NCBI GenBank assembly: GCA_016209155.1 | Contig: JACQWU010000045.1 | Location: 1-5,383, forward strand | Reading direction: 5' to 3' | Length of the DNA stretch: 5,383 nucleotides | Source: Candidatus Desantisiibacteriota bacterium | GTDB taxonomy: Bacteria > JACRDZ01 | Translations under genes and position numbers: made by a program | Notes under the pieces: model-generated | Databases searched by the model: none | What the model was told of the DNA's origin: nothing | What the model saw: the letters and a program-made list of their open reading frames with translations, nothing else | In this document: positions 1-5,375 of the stretch, piece by piece | Position numbering within the stretch: the first letter of the stretch is position 1 | Layout of the letters: each line of letters starts with the position of its first letter

Positions 1-508
1 GAATAGAAATAAATCTATATTTAGAATTGCTTAATGATACTAGCATCCTGTCAAAAAAACCGCTTCCATATCCATAACGGATACCATTTACATCCCCTGA
101 CGTTCCGGGTAAAATTAAAACATCCATATCCTTTTTTAAGTATTCAGTAAAATATTCATTGACAGGCTCCATAATCCCGTGTTTTTTTACAAATTTATGA
201 GGCGGCAAAGGATATTCCGGTAAATTGTAAATTTTAATCTTTTTCTCTTTCCAATCGGTTTTTGGTATATAAACTTCTTTTTTATTATTTAAAAGCCACA
301 AAATAATTGCACCGGTATTAACTTCATTTTTTTCTTCAGATGATAAATAACAGAATATCCTGGATGCTTGTTTTATTTCTTTTAATGAGATTACATTTTC
401 ATATATTTTTTTACTTTTATTAAAAACTTCATCTTTATCAAGCTTAAGACGCCTATCCATACACAGCTTACGATAATATTGTTTATTCTCAAAATCTATA
501 TTTTCCAC
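1..508 (-). CDS. 5-formyltetrahydrofolate cyclo-ligase (MTHFS), 3' end outside window
   Basis: This enzyme uses ATP to convert 5-formyltetrahydrofolate to 5,10-methenyltetrahydrofolate in the cytoplasm, returning a storage or inhibitory folate to the one-carbon pool. I translated 169 codons from a GTG at 508-506. The N-terminal basic helix (residues 9-22, KQYYRKL...DRR) matches the family's K..LR...R segment. IPKTDW (81-86) and the EP pair (114-115) follow. The family signature is at 133-154: LPG, D139, G142, R144 and GYGSGFFDR (usually GYGGGYYDR). About 20-30 C-terminal residues should lie beyond the left edge, judging from the usual 185-200 residue length. The GTG is the first possible common start: an in-frame TGA lies two codons upstream (514-512), and AAGGGA (520-515) is a well-placed ribosome site. 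The gene is divergent from the cytochrome gene. The family call is firm; the C-terminus is unseen. Confidence 0.9.
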   Translation of the reverse strand, partial: MENIDFENKQYYRKLCMDRRLKLDKDEVFNKSKKIYENVISLKEIKQASRIFCYLSSEEKNEVNTGAIILWLLNNKKEVYIPKTDWKEKKIKIYNLPEYPLPPHKFVKKHGIMEPVNEYFTEYLKKDMDVLILPGTSGDVNGIRYGYGSGFFDRMLVSLSNSKYRFISI

Positions 509-514
509 AATTCA

Positions 515-520
515 TCCCTT
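515..520 (-). promoter_or_regulatory. Ribosome binding site fixing the GTG start of the cyclo-ligase
   Basis: Reading the minus strand, AAGGGA lies 6 nt before GTG (508-506). An ATG at 515-513 sits nearby but is in another frame and meets a stop after eight codons. The GTG is therefore the supported start. Confidence 0.7.
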
Positions 521-526
521 TGATAT

Positions 527-554
527 ATTTTAATTTTAATCAATACTTTGACAA
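527..554 (-). promoter_or_regulatory. Candidate sigma-70 promoter for the cyclo-ligase gene
   Basis: On the minus strand, TTGTCA (554-549) is followed after 16 nt by TAAAAT (532-527), each one mismatch from consensus. Transcription would begin near 520, leaving only about a 12-nt leader containing the AAGGGA ribosome site. The -35 element overlaps almost completely with the -35 of the plus-strand promoter. In DNA this AT-rich such matches can arise by chance, so this is weaker than its divergent partner. Confidence 0.4.
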
Positions 555-576
555 AAAAAGTTTTTTTGCCTATAAT
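548..576 (+). promoter_or_regulatory. Perfect-consensus sigma-70 promoter for the cytochrome-rsmI operon
   Basis: TTGACA (548-553) and TATAAT (571-576) are separated by exactly 17 nt, the ideal housekeeping promoter. Transcription should start near 583, leaving about a 36-nt leader before the ATG at 619. The spacer carries an A7-G-T7 palindrome. No other convincing promoter precedes rsmI, so this one probably serves both genes. Confidence 0.85.
552..568. repeat. A7-G-T7 palindrome inside the promoter spacer
   Basis: CAAAAAAA and TTTTTTTG are perfect 8-bp inverted arms around a single G at 560. The palindrome fills most of the spacer between the -35 and -10 boxes. Such tracts bend or stiffen DNA, and it could also be an operator. 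Its effect is unknown; the symmetry itself is plain in the sequence. Confidence 0.6.
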
Positions 577-604
577 TTATAAGACTTATATTTTACTTTA
601 TTCT

Positions 605-612
605 AAAGGTGA
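605..612 (+). promoter_or_regulatory. Ribosome binding site of the cytochrome gene
   Basis: AAAGGTGA ends 6 nt before ATG 619. This supports 619 over the later in-frame ATG at 649, which would remove part of the signal peptide. Confidence 0.7.
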
Positions 613-618
613 ATATTT

Positions 619-1190
619 ATGCTGTGTTTAAAAAAAATTGTTAATTCAATGTACTGGATAATAATAACATTCTCAATCTATTATATATTATCATTCCTAA
701 GCATACAAGCAATTGAAGAAAAAAATAAATTTTTGGTTGAAGATAAATGCAAAGGCTGTCATCCTGTAAGATTGGATACCCCGAAGAATGGGAAAGTACA
801 GTTATAAAAATGCAATCTAAAATGAAATTTCTTACACCTGATGAAGCTAAAAAAATTATAGAATATTTATCAATAACAAGAGCTAAAAATGATGATATTG
901 TTGATGAAATTGAAATAATGGATAATGCAATGAAAAAGGGAGAAAAGCTGTTTAATGATATTAGCCTTGGAAATAACGGGAAAAGCTGCGGAAGCTGTCA
1001 TAATGACAAACAAAATTCACTTAGAAAAAAAGCTTTTATTTATCCAAAATATTTTAATAAAGCAAAAAAACTTGTAAACCTGGAACAGAGAATAAACTAT
1101 TGTATTATGAACTTCATGGAAGGTGAAGCATTAAAATTGGGTTCTGATGAAATAATTATTCTCACCATGTATCTCTACTCACTATTATGA
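619..1190 (+). pseudogene. Two-haem c-type cytochrome (SoxA/TsdA-like C-terminal half), frameshifted
   Basis: The two halves of one protein lie in different frames: 619-807 and an overlapping frame open from 747 to 1190. Joining them at the CCCC run (779-782) gives about 190 residues. Residues 1-31 form a signal peptide or anchor (basic start, hydrophobic 12-30, possible cleavage after Ala31). The first haem site is CKGCH (44-48), followed by a TPEEWE...M helix and a ...EYL helix typical of small cytochrome c domains. The second half opens KKGEKLFND, has haem site CGSCH (DNA 987-1001), then a LEQRINYC segment and a closing SDEI...YLYSLL helix, as in SoxA/TsdA-type domains. The protein would be periplasmic and carry electrons; its partner is unknown. 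It overlaps rsmI by ATGA. It could be a real pseudogene, a sequencing indel or, less likely, a recoded gene. Confidence 0.75.
779..782 (+). other. Probable one-base deletion (CCCC for CCCCC) causing the cytochrome frameshift
   Basis: The first frame reads ...HPVRLDTP and then drifts to a stop at 805-807. The other frame reads on as EEWESTV from 783. Restoring one C gives GAT ACC CCC GAA GAA TGG, i.e. DTPEEWE, a natural continuation. The other frame has a TAA at 744-746, so the shift must lie after that. The only homopolymer near the logical join is this C run. Confidence 0.65.
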
Positions 1191-2029
1191 AACCACAAAA
1201 GGGAACTCTTTATTTAGTAAGTACACCCATTGGGAATCTTGAAGACATCTCATACCGTGCTTTACGCATATTAAAAGAAGTTGATATTATTGCCGCTGAA
1301 GATACCCGTCATACAAGAATACTTCTTTCACATTACGGGATAAAAACTCCGACAACAAGTTTCTATTCTTACAATCAAAAAACTAAAATCCATTATTTAT
1401 TAAACCTGCTTGATTCAGGTAAAAATATTGCGCTTGTAACTGATTCAGGAACGCCCGGGATATCAGATCCGGGACATGAAATAATCCATCAGTCCATATT
1501 GCAGAATATACCAATTACTTCTATCCCGGGGCCAACTGCGCTAATTACTGCGGTTATTAGTTCCGGATTCCATACTAATAGATTTATATTTGAAGGTTTT
1601 TTATCTTCAAGACAAAATGCCCGCAGGCAGGAGCTTGTAAAGATAAAAGATGATACAAGGACATTAATTTTTTATGAATCACCTCATCGTTTAAGATCCA
1701 TGCTTTTGGACATGCAGGACATACTTGGCGACAGACAAATAGTTTTAGCACGTGAATTAACAAAAAAATTTGAAGAAATACTCCGCGGAAAAATTTCGGA
1801 ACTTTTAGCTACTCTGCCGGAACATATTAAAGGAGAATTTACAATAGTTATGGAAGGCCAGTTAAAACATCAATCAATATCTCTTTCATCCGATCAGATC
1901 CGCATGGAAATTGAAAAAATAGTAAAAAGTGAAAAAATGGATAAGAAAAACGCGATTAAAAAACTCTCTTCTCTTACCGGAATTCCGAGAAAAGAAATAT
2001 ATAATGCATGTATTTCGGATAAGACTTAA
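1187..2029 (+). CDS. rsmI: 16S rRNA (cytidine1402-2'-O)-methyltransferase RsmI
   Basis: RsmI uses S-adenosylmethionine to methylate the 2'-hydroxyl of C1402 in the decoding centre of 16S rRNA, tuning start-codon choice and fidelity. At 280 residues it has the usual full length. Tetrapyrrole-methylase-fold motifs appear in order: STPIGNLED (12-20), AEDTRHTR (37-44), VTDSGTPGISDPG (84-96), IPGPTA (113-118), FEGF (135-138), YESPHRL (163-169), ARELTKKFEE (188-197) and GEFTIVMEG (216-224). The C-terminal helical domain ends KKNAIKKLSSLTGIPRKEIY (253-272). The ATG overlaps the cytochrome stop (ATGA, 1187-1190) and I see no Shine-Dalgarno sequence before it. Translation therefore probably depends on ribosomes finishing the upstream gene. 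Its stop overlaps that of the convergent regulator gene. Confidence 0.96.
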   Translation: MKPQKGTLYLVSTPIGNLEDISYRALRILKEVDIIAAEDTRHTRILLSHYGIKTPTTSFYSYNQKTKIHYLLNLLDSGKNIALVTDSGTPGISDPGHEIIHQSILQNIPITSIPGPTALITAVISSGFHTNRFIFEGFLSSRQNARRQELVKIKDDTRTLIFYESPHRLRSMLLDMQDILGDRQIVLARELTKKFEEILRGKISELLATLPEHIKGEFTIVMEGQLKHQSISLSSDQIRMEIEKIVKSEKMDKKNAIKKLSSLTGIPRKEIYNACISDKT

Positions 2030-3006
2030 CTTTTCTCTTCTCTCATTTTTATAAATTCCTCGAGCAGATCTTTATCCCACCAGCCTCTTTCTGATTCCTC
2101 ACGCATTATTCTAATAGCTCTTTCTATGGTCATACTCGGACGATAGGGTCTGTCTGTGGTAAGAGCATCAAATACATCTGCAATAGCCATAATACGGGTA
2201 TAAACAGAAATCTGATCGCCTTTTAGTCCATCCGGATAACCGCTTCCATCTAATTTTTCATGATGATTACGGATAATCGGTATAATCTGGCCCATAGTCT
2301 TTTTTAGGGGTAAACACATTTCATATCCAAGTACCGGATGAGTTTTAATTATTTTATATTCTTCCTCTGTCAAACGTCCGGGCTTACTTAAGATTGCATC
2401 AGGAATTCCTATTTTCCCTACATCATGCAGGGCTCCTCCTTTTTTTATAATATCAAGCTCTTCCTGCTGAAGATAAATTTTTTTACCTAAATTATATGCA
2501 TATGCAGATACACGGTCTGTATGCCCCTGCGTGTAAAAATCCTTTTTTTCAATAAATCGCGCGATACTGAATATAACGTTCTCAACACTTTCGAGATGAT
2601 CATTCGACCTTTTTACTTTAATCCATCGTATCACAGTTGCCAGAAGCTCTAATTTATTTATTGGTTTTAGCATGTATTCTTCAGCACCCGCGTCAATCCC
2701 CATTATTTTATCCTCCAACTGGTCAAGAGCAGTTATTAAAATAACCGGAATTAACCGCGTTTTATCATTTCCCTTTATCTGACGGCAGACTTCCAATCCG
2801 TCTATTTTTGGCAGGCGAACATCCAATAAAATCAAATCAGGAAGATGATTAGAAATTTTTTCAAGAGCTTCCTCTCCATCACGTGCCATATAAAGCTCAT
2901 ATCCTCTGTTAAATAAATATGCTTCTAATAAGTTCAAATTCATCTCTTCATCATCAACAATTAAAATTTTTGGTTTATCGACATGCATTTCATGAGTAAA
3001 ATCCAT
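2026..3006 (-). CDS. Response regulator with HD-GYP c-di-GMP phosphodiesterase output
   Basis: A cytoplasmic two-component regulator of the RpfG type, 326 residues. The receiver domain spans about 12-130 and keeps every key residue: acidic pocket D18-D19, phosphoacceptor D62 in LLDVRLP, T92 and K114 (KP). A short helical linker leads to an HD-GYP domain (about 140-320). That domain shows GHTDR (161-165), the metal pair H194-D195 in HDVGKIGIPD, H223, the signature HHEKLDGSGYP (248-258), and D277 in MAIADVFDALT. All expected metal and signature residues are present, so it is probably active, degrading c-di-GMP when phosphorylated. The ATG at 3006 has AGGAGT 7 nt upstream; a second in-frame Met at residue 7 is less likely. 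It lies 53 bp after the histidine kinase on the same strand, its likely phosphodonor. It has no DNA-binding domain. Confidence 0.95.
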   Translation of the reverse strand: MDFTHEMHVDKPKILIVDDEEMNLNLLEAYLFNRGYELYMARDGEEALEKISNHLPDLILLDVRLPKIDGLEVCRQIKGNDKTRLIPVILITALDQLEDKIMGIDAGAEEYMLKPINKLELLATVIRWIKVKRSNDHLESVENVIFSIARFIEKKDFYTQGHTDRVSAYAYNLGKKIYLQQEELDIIKKGGALHDVGKIGIPDAILSKPGRLTEEEYKIIKTHPVLGYEMCLPLKKTMGQIIPIIRNHHEKLDGSGYPDGLKGDQISVYTRIMAIADVFDALTTDRPYRPSMTIERAIRIMREESERGWWDKDLLEEFIKMREEKS

Positions 3007-3013
3007 ATTTATT

Positions 3014-3019
3014 ACTCCT
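3014..3019 (-). promoter_or_regulatory. Ribosome binding site of the HD-GYP regulator
   Basis: AGGAGT on the minus strand lies 7 nt before ATG 3006-3004. It is the strongest ribosome site in the window, so the regulator can be translated independently of the kinase on a shared message. Confidence 0.75.
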
Positions 3020-3031
3020 ATGATAATTTAA

Positions 3032-3049
3032 GATTTGAGATTTCAAATC
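3032..3049. repeat. 7-bp inverted repeat between kinase and regulator genes
   Basis: GATTTGA (3032-3038) and TCAAATC (3043-3049) are perfect arms around GATT. The stem is AT-rich and lacks a following T run, so it is not a convincing terminator. It could be a weak intercistronic hairpin or an operator. Confidence 0.4.
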
Positions 3050-3059
3050 ATATCATCTC

Positions 3060-4832
3060 CTATGTAAAGATTCTGATACATTCCGCTAAAATGCTTTCCG
3101 GTTTATTTTTTCCTAATGTTATTACTTTTATTTCCAATTCCGGTTTAATTGAAGACGAAATTTTTTTCAGACAGTTATCCTTATTTTCTTCAATTCTCTT
3201 TTTAATGATCTTTACTCCCTCATCGCCGGTATCCAGAATAACCAAAAAAATTCCTTTACTTTTATAAAAGAATTTACAATCCTTTTTTTCTCTGAATAAT
3301 AAATTTAAATAATTTTCCATGCAATTTAGTGATTGTTCTTTTTCTGTTTCTCCAAATTTATCGAGATTATTTATTTTGCAAAAGAAAAAAGATACTGTTT
3401 CAATTTTCAAAACATGAATTGTCTGCAAAATTAAAAAATAAATATCAGAATATTCCGGCGGTACGACAGGTATAAAAAATAAAAAAATACTGCCTTTCCC
3501 CGGGATACTTTCAACCTTTATTTCTCCTCCATGCGCAACTGCAAACCTTTTAGCTATAGCAAGCCCGAGTCCCGAGCCGGGTTTAGTTGCATCAAGCTGA
3601 ACAAATTCTTCAAAAATATTGAAAAAATTTTCCTCTGCTATACCAATACCGTTATCCTGTATTTCTATAGAAATATATTTTAATATTAAATTATCGTATT
3701 TCTTTTCATACTCACGAGCTCTTATTTCAATTTTGCCTTCGATCGGAGTAAATTTTATGGCATTTGACAATAGGTTATCAATTATTTGTCTTATCTTAAT
3801 AGGATCGGCGTAAATATTTTTTGATTTTAGATCCAAATATTTATTTAAATTAATTTTTTTACCTATAATTAATGGAGTGAAATCATTTATTATCTGAAGT
3901 ATGGTATTTTCAATTGAAAATTTCTTAATATTCAGGGTATCCCTTTTATTTTCAATTTTTGTAATATCCAAAATACTTATAATCATTTTCAATAAACGCT
4001 TTCCGCTTATTTCCATATTTGTCAAATATTCTTTCTGTTTTTCATTTAGCGGACCAATAGTTTCATCCATTAAAATTTCAGAAAACCCTAAAATAGCATT
4101 AAGAGGTGTTTTTAATTCATGAGTAATACTTGCTATAAATTTGTTTTTCACTTTACCTGCTTCTTCCAGTTGTTTAGTCTTAACAATCAATTCTTCTTTG
4201 GTTTTATTTGCTTCTTTAAGTAAAATATTTATTTCGCCGGTATACTCCTGATTTAATATCTTTATAATATTAAAACTTGCCCACGCAATTACACCGGCGC
4301 ATACCATACGTAAAATTTCGGCAGGAATAATAAATATATCGGGAAACATATCTTTATTTATTAAATTTGCAGGAAAAAAATCACCTTTATCAACCATAAG
4401 CCCTGCTGCTATTCCATAAACTCCAAAACCGATAGTCCATTCTGTTAAATAATTTGCCATTTTAAAATTATCAATTTTAACTTTATTAAGCTTATAATAT
4501 TCAGGTATGCATACTGTAAGTAAAATACATGAAGGGAAACAAAGCAGGTACCGGCTAAAAGTTACCGCTATATCATAATCATAATTAAAAAAATATATGA
4601 CTATAAACAAAATTGAAACTGTTGTAAAAAATCTGTGTATATTAAATTTGATTTTACTATCTGTAATCAATTCATAAAATTTCAAAGCAAAAATGGAAAG
4701 AAAAATAAAGGATATAATAACTAATAAAGAATTAATATTTTTTAAAAATAAGCGTTCCTCGCGAAAATAAATAAATATGGTTATCCACTCGTGCGCTCCA
4801 TGTGTTAATCCAAATGCTCCTAAAAACCACAA
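3060..4832 (-). CDS. Membrane sensor histidine kinase with degenerate GGDEF-like C-terminus; 5' end probably lost
   Basis: It would phosphorylate the HD-GYP regulator downstream. Numbered from the TTG at 4832 (590 residues): membrane segments near 2-22, 35-55, 67-83, 89-111, 132-147 and 163-192; a charged coiled-coil-like linker (195-228); HisKA with H238 in ITHELKTPL (E..T phosphatase motif present); N box N353/N357; G1 box DNGIG (393-397); G2 box GSGLGL (419-424). Residues 460-590 lie outside the usual kinase core and resemble a GGDEF fold with KSKGIF in place of the catalytic loop. The start is doubtful: no ribosome site precedes the TTG. The frame stays open 14 further codons to a TAA (4877-4875), encoding FLLANILWFLGAFG, which reads as the lead-in to the HGAHEW membrane motif. 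In relatives as I know them, another membrane helix precedes this motif. The missing part coincides with the antitoxin junction. Confidence 0.88.
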   Translation of the reverse strand: MWFLGAFGLTHGAHEWITIFIYFREERLFLKNINSLLVIISFIFLSIFALKFYELITDSKIKFNIHRFFTTVSILFIVIYFFNYDYDIAVTFSRYLLCFPSCILLTVCIPEYYKLNKVKIDNFKMANYLTEWTIGFGVYGIAAGLMVDKGDFFPANLINKDMFPDIFIIPAEILRMVCAGVIAWASFNIIKILNQEYTGEINILLKEANKTKEELIVKTKQLEEAGKVKNKFIASITHELKTPLNAILGFSEILMDETIGPLNEKQKEYLTNMEISGKRLLKMIISILDITKIENKRDTLNIKKFSIENTILQIINDFTPLIIGKKINLNKYLDLKSKNIYADPIKIRQIIDNLLSNAIKFTPIEGKIEIRAREYEKKYDNLILKYISIEIQDNGIGIAEENFFNIFEEFVQLDATKPGSGLGLAIAKRFAVAHGGEIKVESIPGKGSIFLFFIPVVPPEYSDIYFLILQTIHVLKIETVSFFFCKINNLDKFGETEKEQSLNCMENYLNLLFREKKDCKFFYKSKGIFLVILDTGDEGVKIIKKRIEENKDNCLKKISSSIKPELEIKVITLGKNKPESILAECIRIFT

Positions 4833-4858
4833 AATATTAGCCAGAAGGAATTGGCTCT

Positions 4859-4864
4859 TATAAT
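4859..4864 (+). promoter_or_regulatory. Possible -10 element before the antitoxin remnant
   Basis: TATAAT sits 5 nt before the TTG at 4870. The best -35 candidate, TTAGCC at 4837-4842, is poor. A second TATAAT lies on the opposite strand at 4879-4874, facing the kinase, also without a good -35. Both are cheap matches in AT-rich DNA, but they are the only promoter-like elements at this junction. Confidence 0.25.
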
Positions 4865-4869
4865 AAATT

Positions 4870-5079
4870 TTGCATTATAGAAAAATATCCGCTGCCGCGG
4901 AAATTGAGCATCGCCCGATCTCTAATTTTATCAGTACCCATGTTTTGCGGGACATAGAAGAATCTTACTATGTTGATCCCGTTGAAATGGCTCAGATTAA
5001 ATCGGACAAAAGACTGCTATGGAAGCTCCATGCCGGACATTTAGACGTTAAGAAAAGAAAAGGTAAGTTAATTGGATAA
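4870..5079 (+). CDS. Type II antitoxin lacking its N-terminal DNA-binding strand (truncated remnant)
   Basis: The 69-codon frame begins at a TTG with no ribosome site; a stop (TAA 4864-4866) lies two codons upstream. What remains looks like the main part of a ribbon-helix-helix antitoxin. YRKISAAAEIEHRPISNFI (3-21) matches the two helices, where RP/S then S-F-I is the usual turn and second helix. A longer helix (22-35) follows, then a charged tail (36-69, YYVD...EMAQIKSDK...AGHLDVKKRKG) of the toxin-wrapping kind. The N-terminal strand of about 15-20 residues that contacts operator DNA is missing. The next in-frame ATG (4987) would remove both helices. It overlaps the toxin start by 8 bp, the normal antitoxin-toxin arrangement. 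It may still neutralise the toxin but should not repress the operon; it may equally be a dead fragment. Confidence 0.6.
   Translation: MHYRKISAAAEIEHRPISNFISTHVLRDIEESYYVDPVEMAQIKSDKRLLWKLHAGHLDVKKRKGKLIG
5058..5063 (+). promoter_or_regulatory. Ribosome binding site of the toxin gene
   Basis: AAAAGG lies inside the antitoxin's KKRKGK codons, 8 nt before the TTG at 5072. This supports TTG as the toxin start and coupled translation. Confidence 0.55.
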
Positions 5080-5350
5080 TTTTAAGATTTTTGAAACAAG
5101 TCAATTTGTAAATGGCCTTAAGCAAGATTTTAGCGGTCAGCAAGAGCGGATGAAAAGAAAGCTCGAATCCTACGTTTACCCTCAGTTAAAGCAAAATCCA
5201 TATTTTGGCAAGCATATAAAAAAACTCGTTAATTATACTCCTGAAACCTGGCGTTATAGAATAGGAGATTATAGGTTTTTTTACGCGGTTGATACATCTA
5301 AAAAGATAGTTTTTATGTTGACTGTTGACCATCGCGGCAGCGCTTATTGA
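5072..5350 (+). CDS. RelE/ParE-superfamily toxin of a type II toxin-antitoxin pair
   Basis: A 92-residue protein of the usual toxin length with TTG as start. Members of this superfamily either cut mRNA on the ribosome (RelE-like) or block gyrase (ParE-like). The mRNA-cutting type seems likelier here because of its basic, aromatic C-terminal half. Features: an N-terminal helix pair (11-40) ending YVYPQLKQNPYFGK; the core strand WRYRIGDYRFFY (60-71) with R61, R63 and R68; and a closing strand IVFMLTVDHRGSAY (79-92) with H87, R88 and Y92 as candidate catalytic residues. The ending is usually DHRKDAY in relatives I know; GS replaces KD here. The frame is intact although its partner antitoxin is truncated. 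The two genes overlap by 8 bp. This region looks richer in G and C than the kinase gene beside it, consistent with transfer. Confidence 0.85.
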   Translation: MDNFKIFETSQFVNGLKQDFSGQQERMKRKLESYVYPQLKQNPYFGKHIKKLVNYTPETWRYRIGDYRFFYAVDTSKKIVFMLTVDHRGSAY

Positions 5351-5353
5351 ACT

Positions 5354-5375
5354 GAATTTTGCTATTGCAAAATTC
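5354..5375. repeat. Perfect 9-bp inverted repeat just past the toxin stop
   Basis: GAATTTTGC (5354-5362) and GCAAAATTC (5367-5375) are perfect arms around TATT, starting 3 nt after the toxin TGA. No T run follows on either strand, so it is a poor intrinsic terminator. Its AATTTTGC core recurs at 4866-4873, at the left edge of the toxin-antitoxin piece. It may be the boundary of a mobile or captured segment. Confidence 0.6.

Noticed and set aside
717-735. Slippage on the A-rich tract as the cause of the cytochrome frameshift
   Set aside because: The target frame has a TAA at 744-746, so a shift here would stop before the first haem site. The shift must lie after 746.
3040-3068. Separate promoter for the HD-GYP gene (TTTACA at 3068-3063, TGAAAT at 3045-3040)
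   Set aside because: The -10 box matches at only four of six positions, and the elements lie over the kinase stop. Cotranscription is simpler.
2983-3267. Plus-strand open frame across the regulator start and kinase end
   Set aside because: It lies antisense to two well-supported genes, has no recognisable domain, and reads as low-complexity hydrophobic residues expected from the complement of AT-rich code.
3619-4122. Two short plus-strand open frames (3619-3813 and 3901-4122)
   Set aside because: Both are the antisense shadow of the conserved HisKA and ATPase regions of the kinase, with no homology I recognise.
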